In this document: one piece after another, positions 4,848-8,760 of the stretch
Layout of the letters: the number at the start of each line of letters is the position of its first letter
Numbering within the stretch: position 1 is the first letter of the stretch
Assembly (NCBI GenBank): GCA_964471865.1
Contig: CAYYHU010000056.1
Location: forward strand, 1 to 8,760
Length of the DNA: 8,760 nt
Direction of reading: 5' to 3'
From: CAYMUC01 sp964471865
GTDB lineage: Bacteria; Actinomycetota; Acidimicrobiia; Acidimicrobiales; Ilumatobacteraceae
Program-made: the position numbers and the translations under genes
The notes under the pieces: model-generated
Told to the model about the DNA's origin: nothing
What the model saw: the letters and a program-made list of their open reading frames with translations, nothing else
Database searches by the model: none

Positions 4848-6351
4848 CGTAGAGGTGCTCCAGACCCCCGAACCGGGTGACGATGTCGGGCAGGACGCCA
4901 AAGGCCACCGTGGCGAGCGCCGTCAGCGAAAGCGCTGCCACGAGCGGAGCGGGGGTGCGAACACCAGCGGATCCGTCGATTTCGGCGGGGACGGGCTTCA
5001 TCCAGATCTCGCGCAACAGGTTGCCGTAGTAGCCAAAGGCGATCACGGTGTTGACGGCTCCAATGACGGCCAAGGCGTAGGCCCATCCGGTTCCGGCGTC
5101 GAGAACTGCCTTGAATGCAGTGAACTTTCCGATCCATCCCCCCAAGGGCGGGATACCGGCGAGAGAGGCCAAGAAGATCGTCATCAGCACCCCGAGGCCG
5201 GGCGCATAGCTGAAGAGGCCGCCGAAGCTCGAGATGTCACCGGAACGGGTGTGGCGGGCCACGGCCAACACGATTGCGAAGGCTCCGAGGTTCATCGCGG
5301 CGTACACCGCCAGGAAGGTCACGACCGCCACAAGCGCCGAATCAGCGACCTGGGCCGATCCCGCGAACGCGAGCGCCATCAACACGAAGCCGCCTTGGCT
5401 CACCGATGAGTAGGCCAGCATGCGCACCACGTTGGTCTGGCGCAGCGCCACCACGTTGCCCACGGTCATCGTCAAGGCCGACAGCACCCACAACAGGGGC
5501 TCCCAAACATCGGATTCACCGGGGAAGGCGACGAGCAACATCACCACGAGCCCGACGAAACCGGCGGCCTTCGAGGCCACCGACAAAAAGGCGGTCACCG
5601 GGGTCGGAGCTCCCTGATAGGTGTCAGGAGCCCAGGTGTGGAAGGGCACGGCGGAGACTTTGAACGCAAAGCCCACCACGACGAACACGACCGCAAGAGC
5701 GGTCATCGCGGCGAAGCCATCGCCCACGACCGCGTCGGCGACGTCGGTCAACAAGGTGGATCCCGCCACCCCGTACAACAGCGACATGCCATAGAGCATC
5801 AAGGCTGACGCGAACACGCCGAGCAGGAAGTACTTGACGCCGGCCTCGTTGCTGCGGGCATCGCGCTTGCGCCAGGCCGCGAGCAGATAGGCGGGAATCG
5901 ACAACAACTCGAGGGCCACGAAGACGCTGATGAGATCTCGACTCGAGGCCATCATGACCATGCCGAGCACACTTGAGAGCATCAACAGGTAGTACTCACC
6001 CTGGTAGTAGTCGCCCTCTTCCACATAGGTCGTGGACAACAACACCACGACGTATCCCGCCGCCAGGAACAAGAACTTGAGAGTGAGCGAGAACTCGTCC
6101 ACGACGTAGCGACCGTCAAAGAGCGAACGCACCGATACGTCATCCACGGCCAGGGTCACCACCGGCAACATGGCTGCCAGCAGGATTCCCGACGCCATCG
6201 CCGAGGTGACCCACTTGCGCGTCTCGGAGAGGTTCACCTCCACGAGCAACAACAAGAAGATGCCGACGCTGAGGACGATCTCGGGCGCGAGCGCGTGGTA
6301 GTCGATCTCAGGAGATGACCACGGCGCCGCTTGGGCGAGCAGGCCCAGCAC
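4831..6351 (-). CDS. nuoN: NADH-quinone oxidoreductase subunit N
   Basis: NuoN is one of three antiporter-like membrane subunits of respiratory complex I that move protons in response to quinone reduction. The 506-residue protein is hydrophobic throughout, with about 14 membrane helices. Key charged residues are present: Glu148 in ALELLSIPAYLL (helix 5), Lys231 in FAFKVSAVPFHTWAPD, Lys261 in SVASKAAGF, and Lys409 in GGWIGKFTAFKA, corresponding to the functionally important Glu133, Lys217, Lys247 and Lys395 of the E. coli subunit. The start is GTG at 6351, supported by a perfect GGAGG 7 nt upstream (6359-6363) that lies within the end of nuoM; the two genes are separated by 3 nt. The downstream methyltransferase gene overlaps its last codons. 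It is complete, and I see nothing unusual. Confidence 0.96.
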   Translation of the reverse strand: MLGLLAQAAPWSSPEIDYHALAPEIVLSVGIFLLLLVEVNLSETRKWVTSAMASGILLAAMLPVVTLAVDDVSVRSLFDGRYVVDEFSLTLKFLFLAAGYVVVLLSTTYVEEGDYYQGEYYLLMLSSVLGMVMMASSRDLISVFVALELLSIPAYLLAAWRKRDARSNEAGVKYFLLGVFASALMLYGMSLLYGVAGSTLLTDVADAVVGDGFAAMTALAVVFVVVGFAFKVSAVPFHTWAPDTYQGAPTPVTAFLSVASKAAGFVGLVVMLLVAFPGESDVWEPLLWVLSALTMTVGNVVALRQTNVVRMLAYSSVSQGGFVLMALAFAGSAQVADSALVAVVTFLAVYAAMNLGAFAIVLAVARHTRSGDISSFGGLFSYAPGLGVLMTIFLASLAGIPPLGGWIGKFTAFKAVLDAGTGWAYALAVIGAVNTVIAFGYYGNLLREIWMKPVPAEIDGSAGVRTPAPLVAALSLTALATVAFGVLPDIVTRFGGLEHLYGALGR

Positions 6352-6354
6352 CGA

Positions 6355-7929
6355 TCAACCTCCGACCCTGAAGGCCGACAGCGTTGCGGTCACGGCCGGA
6401 TCGAACACCTTGAACATCAGGTTGGGCGCCACACCGAACACCACGATCGCAATGAGCAGCGGGGTCCACGCGATCCACTCGGTCGGCTTCACATCCACCA
6501 GTTCGTCGTGATCGTGATTCGCCGCTGCGCTCAGATGATGGGCGCCGTGGTTGTCGAATTCGGGATTCGGTTCACCAAAGGCCGTGCGCTGGTAGAGCCA
6601 CAGCAAGTAGGCCGCCGCCAACACCGTTCCCAAAGCGGCGATGACCATCAGCACTCGGTACAGCTCTTCGGACAGACCCGGAGCCGGGTTGTAGGCCGAC
6701 AGAATGGCTGGGAACTCACCCCAGAACCCGGCAAGGCCCGGAAGACCAAGGCTCGCCATGGCGCAAAAACCCATGATCCATCCGAGTCGGGGCATCTGCT
6801 TCAACAAACCGCTGAGTCGAGCGATCTCGAGGGTGTGGTAGCGATCCTTCACCGATCCGGCGAGGAAGAACAACATGCCGGTGATGAGACCGTGGGCCAC
6901 CATGCCGAACATCGCAGCGTTGACACCGAACTCGGTCAGGGTGGAGATACCCAACATGACGAAGCCCATGTGCGCAACCGAGGAGAACGCGATGAGGCGT
7001 TTCATATCCGTTTGAGCCAGACAGCCCAAGGCGCCGTAGATGATGCCGATGACGGCCAGAACACCGATCACCGGAGCCCATTCACGCGCTGCGTCGGGCA
7101 GGATCGGAATTGCGATTCGCACGAACCCGTAGGTTCCCAACTTCAACAAGATGGCGGCCAGGATCACCGAACCCTGAGTCGGGGCCTGCGTGTGAGCGTC
7201 GGGCAGCCAGGTGTGGAAGGGGAACATCGGCACCTTGACGGCGAAGCCGACGAACATTCCCGCAAAGATCCAGATCTGAGTGTTCTTCGCGATCGAGGCG
7301 CCGTTTTCCACCAAGTACGGGATCGAGAAGGACTCTGCGCCGGTCTTGAAGAACAACGCCAGGAAGGCCACCAGCATCAGTGCTGATCCGAACATCGTGT
7401 AGAGGAAGAACTTCAACGAGGCGTATTGACGCTGCTCGCCACCCCAAACGCCGATCATGAAGTACATCGGCAGCAGCACGACTTCGAAGAAGACGAAGAA
7501 GAGAATCAGGTCCTGAGCGATGAAGGTTCCGGCCATGCCCGTTTGGAGAACCAACATGAGGCTCATGAAGGCCTTCGGGTTGCCCGGTGCTGGCACGTGA
7601 TCCCAGGTGTAGATCATCACCAGGAAGGTGATCACCATCGACAACACGTACAGCGGCAAGCTGATCCCGTCGAGTCCGATCGTGTACTCGCTGCGGATCA
7701 CCGGTATCCACTCGGTGCTGGCGAAGAACTGCAGAGACTCTGCGCGGTCGTAGTCGAACTGAGTCAACGTGTAGATGCCCACGCCCAGTGTGACCGCGGA
7801 GGTCAACACGGCGATGAGCTTGTGAAGTTGCTCCTCGGCGGCGGGGATCACCAGCATGATCGCCACCCCGACGAGGGGCAGGAACGTGCCGACGCTCAGC
7901 AGCCAGTTCTGATCTCGAATCACATCCAT
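6355..7929 (-). CDS. nuoM: NADH-quinone oxidoreductase subunit M
   Basis: NuoM is the middle antiporter-like proton-pumping subunit of complex I. The 524-residue protein has about 14 membrane helices. Visible functional residues are Glu149 in FFVFFEVVLLPMYFMIG, Lys232 in GFAVKVPMFPFHTWLPDAH, Lys263 in LLKLGTYGF, the AQTDMKRLIAFSSVAHMGF signature (305-323) and Glu405 in GFWGEF. These correspond to E. coli Glu144, Lys234, Lys265 and Glu407. A His/Asp-rich stretch (about residues 461-478, HGAHHLSAAANHDHDELV) sits in the loop before the last helix. The ATG at 7929 follows AGGAG by 7 nt (7937-7941), and that site overlaps the nuoL stop codon. It is complete and tightly packed between nuoL (11-nt gap) and nuoN (3-nt gap). 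Confidence 0.97.
   Translation of the reverse strand: MDVIRDQNWLLSVGTFLPLVGVAIMLVIPAAEEQLHKLIAVLTSAVTLGVGIYTLTQFDYDRAESLQFFASTEWIPVIRSEYTIGLDGISLPLYVLSMVITFLVMIYTWDHVPAPGNPKAFMSLMLVLQTGMAGTFIAQDLILFFVFFEVVLLPMYFMIGVWGGEQRQYASLKFFLYTMFGSALMLVAFLALFFKTGAESFSIPYLVENGASIAKNTQIWIFAGMFVGFAVKVPMFPFHTWLPDAHTQAPTQGSVILAAILLKLGTYGFVRIAIPILPDAAREWAPVIGVLAVIGIIYGALGCLAQTDMKRLIAFSSVAHMGFVMLGISTLTEFGVNAAMFGMVAHGLITGMLFFLAGSVKDRYHTLEIARLSGLLKQMPRLGWIMGFCAMASLGLPGLAGFWGEFPAILSAYNPAPGLSEELYRVLMVIAALGTVLAAAYLLWLYQRTAFGEPNPEFDNHGAHHLSAAANHDHDELVDVKPTEWIAWTPLLIAIVVFGVAPNLMFKVFDPAVTATLSAFRVGG
6359..6363 (-). promoter_or_regulatory. nuoN ribosome binding site
   Basis: A perfect GGAGG on the minus strand lies 7 nt upstream of the nuoN GTG start, inside the last codons of nuoM. 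It fixes the non-ATG start of nuoN. Confidence 0.8.
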
Positions 7930-7936
7930 GCTGCTG

Positions 7937-7941
7937 CTCCT
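7937..7941 (-). promoter_or_regulatory. nuoM ribosome binding site
   Basis: AGGAG on the minus strand ends 7 nt before the nuoM ATG and shares one base with the nuoL stop codon, indicating translational coupling of L and M. Confidence 0.75.
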
Positions 7942-8760
7942 CAGGTGTTCACGAGCACGAGTACGAGAGCGCCGACCGCGGCTGCACCGAACAGCAGCGC
8001 TCCGTATTGGTTGACCTTGCCGGATTGGATCGGGGCCAAGGCACCACCGGTGCCTCGAGCCACGGCTCCTGAGCCATCGACGGCACCGTCGACGACTCGT
8101 TGATCAATATTGCGATAGACCCACTGCCCCGTGGACCGACCACTACGGCCGACCCCGTTGACGATGGCATCGAGAATGTGCTGGTTGATCCAGTAGGCCG
8201 CCTTCGCAAGCGGATAGGCCACGGCCCGCACGATTCCCTTTTCGTAGATCGTGTCCAAGTAGTACTTGTTGCGCAGGAATCGGTACCCGGCTCCCGCCAG
8301 CCGATTCCTCTGCGTCAGCCCCCGTAGAGCAAAAGCTCGGGCCCCATGGATACCCGCCGTGAGGTACCACGAGACCCCGTAGGCCACGAAGACCACCAAG
8401 GTAGCGATACCAGCCTTGACCCATGAGAAGGGGGCGTGAGACACCGCCGGGAAGAAGCACACCGTGTCGGTTTCGGGGGTGGCGAAGCCACATCCGTCCT
8501 TCGAACTGGCCTGCACCAAACCGGTTCCCAAGGCTTCACCAGGGCCACCACCAGCGATTGCGGCCGCATCCTCAAGTTCGACCACCGCCGCTGAAGGCTC
8601 GACCCACTTCTTGAGACGTTCCCAACTCTCTCCCAAGGGCGGAGCATTCAAGAAACCTGCAGTGATCGACAGCGCCGCCAACAGGATCAACGGGATGGTG
8701 ATCAACTTGCCTGACTCATGGGGGCCGTGGTGGGCGTCATGGCTGTCATGGGCGTCATGG
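7941..8760 (-). CDS. nuoL: NADH-quinone oxidoreductase subunit L, C-terminal part (cut by window edge)
   Basis: NuoL is the distal antiporter-like subunit of complex I and carries the long lateral helix. Only the last 272 codons are present. The visible part opens with a His/Asp-rich loop (HDAHDSHDAHHGPHES), followed by membrane helix KLITIPLILLAALSITAGFL and PPLGESWERLKKWVEPS. Then comes a long polar loop (about 8436-8585) with two cysteines, a second helix around VKAGIATLVVFVAYGVSWYL, the conserved RNKYYLDTIYEKGIVR, an amphipathic region with an internal near-repeat, QSGKVNQYGALLFGAAAVGALVLVLV and the C-terminus. The NKYYLDxxY and QSGKVNQY patterns are typical of NuoL. A TTG at 8705 could be mistaken for a start, but the frame stays open to the window edge and is conserved NuoL sequence. 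It is first in the visible nuoL-M-N order. Confidence 0.94.
   Translation of the reverse strand, partial: HDAHDSHDAHHGPHESGKLITIPLILLAALSITAGFLNAPPLGESWERLKKWVEPSAAVVELEDAAAIAGGGPGEALGTGLVQASSKDGCGFATPETDTVCFFPAVSHAPFSWVKAGIATLVVFVAYGVSWYLTAGIHGARAFALRGLTQRNRLAGAGYRFLRNKYYLDTIYEKGIVRAVAYPLAKAAYWINQHILDAIVNGVGRSGRSTGQWVYRNIDQRVVDGAVDGSGAVARGTGGALAPIQSGKVNQYGALLFGAAAVGALVLVLVNT

Noticed and set aside
4848..4901. Longer methyltransferase start inside nuoN.
   Set aside because: The extra 18 residues are Ser/Pro/Thr-rich without family similarity; GTG 4847 has a placed GGAG and gives normal length.
6331..7386. A 351-codon open frame on the plus strand, antisense to nuoM.
   Set aside because: Its product is a Gln/His/Asp/Arg-rich mixture without domains and it mirrors the well-conserved nuoM codons. 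High-GC genes commonly leave such antisense frames open.
8703..8705. TTG as a start codon for a short separate gene at the right edge.
   Set aside because: The frame remains open to the window edge with typical NuoL sequence upstream, so this is an internal codon of nuoL.
1..8760. Search by eye for CRISPR arrays, insertion sequences, prophage genes, attachment-site duplications and riboswitches.
   Set aside because: No spaced direct repeats, transposase or integrase frames, terminal inverted repeats or recognisable aptamer cores were found; the DNA is densely packed housekeeping sequence.

Overview
The window looks like the chromosome of a high-GC Gram-positive-type bacterium, most likely an actinobacterium. 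The clues are the strong GC bias at third codon positions, TAnnnT-type -10 boxes (two of them placed for leaderless or near-leaderless mRNAs), GTG starts, and an actinobacterial-style complex I and acetyl-CoA synthetase. A class such as Acidimicrobiia is only a guess. I see no phage, insertion sequence, CRISPR array or other mobile element.

Layout. Positions 1-47 (minus) hold the first 15 codons of tuf (EF-Tu), cut by the window edge. Upstream of it on the same strand are tRNA-Met(CAT) and tRNA-Thr(GGT), and further upstream, as a separate unit, tRNA-Tyr(GTA). A plus-strand GNAT acetyltransferase of the phosphinothricin/YncA type (431-958) lies between the tRNA-Thr and tRNA-Tyr units. A strong hairpin (1052-1094) separates the acetyltransferase from tRNA-Tyr. 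The tRNA-Tyr promoter is back-to-back with that of a plus-strand yajQ gene (1248-1736).

From 1744 to the right edge everything is on the minus strand. In transcription order this is the tail of a complex I (nuo) operon, nuoL (partial), nuoM and nuoN. Next comes a MidA/NDUFAF7-type SAM methyltransferase whose GTG start overlaps the end of nuoN, then acs (acetyl-CoA synthetase). acs meets yajQ tail to tail with only 7 bp between the stop codons.

How the genes fit together. NuoL, NuoM and NuoN are the three antiporter-like proton-pumping subunits of NADH:quinone oxidoreductase, and all visible key Lys/Glu residues of M and N are intact. The mitochondrial homologue of the methyltransferase, NDUFAF7, is a complex I assembly factor that methylates the 49-kDa subunit, so its place directly after nuoN is the most interesting functional link here. 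acs feeds acetate into central metabolism and probably has its own promoter. The left part is translation-related (EF-Tu and tRNAs).

Most of the window is well-understood housekeeping DNA. I found no convincing undescribed system. The points worth checking are the nuoN-midA coupling, the promoterless-looking tuf leader, two overlapping divergent promoter pairs, and lineage-type features in NuoL (a His/Asp repeat loop, a Cys-bearing loop and an internal C-terminal repeat).
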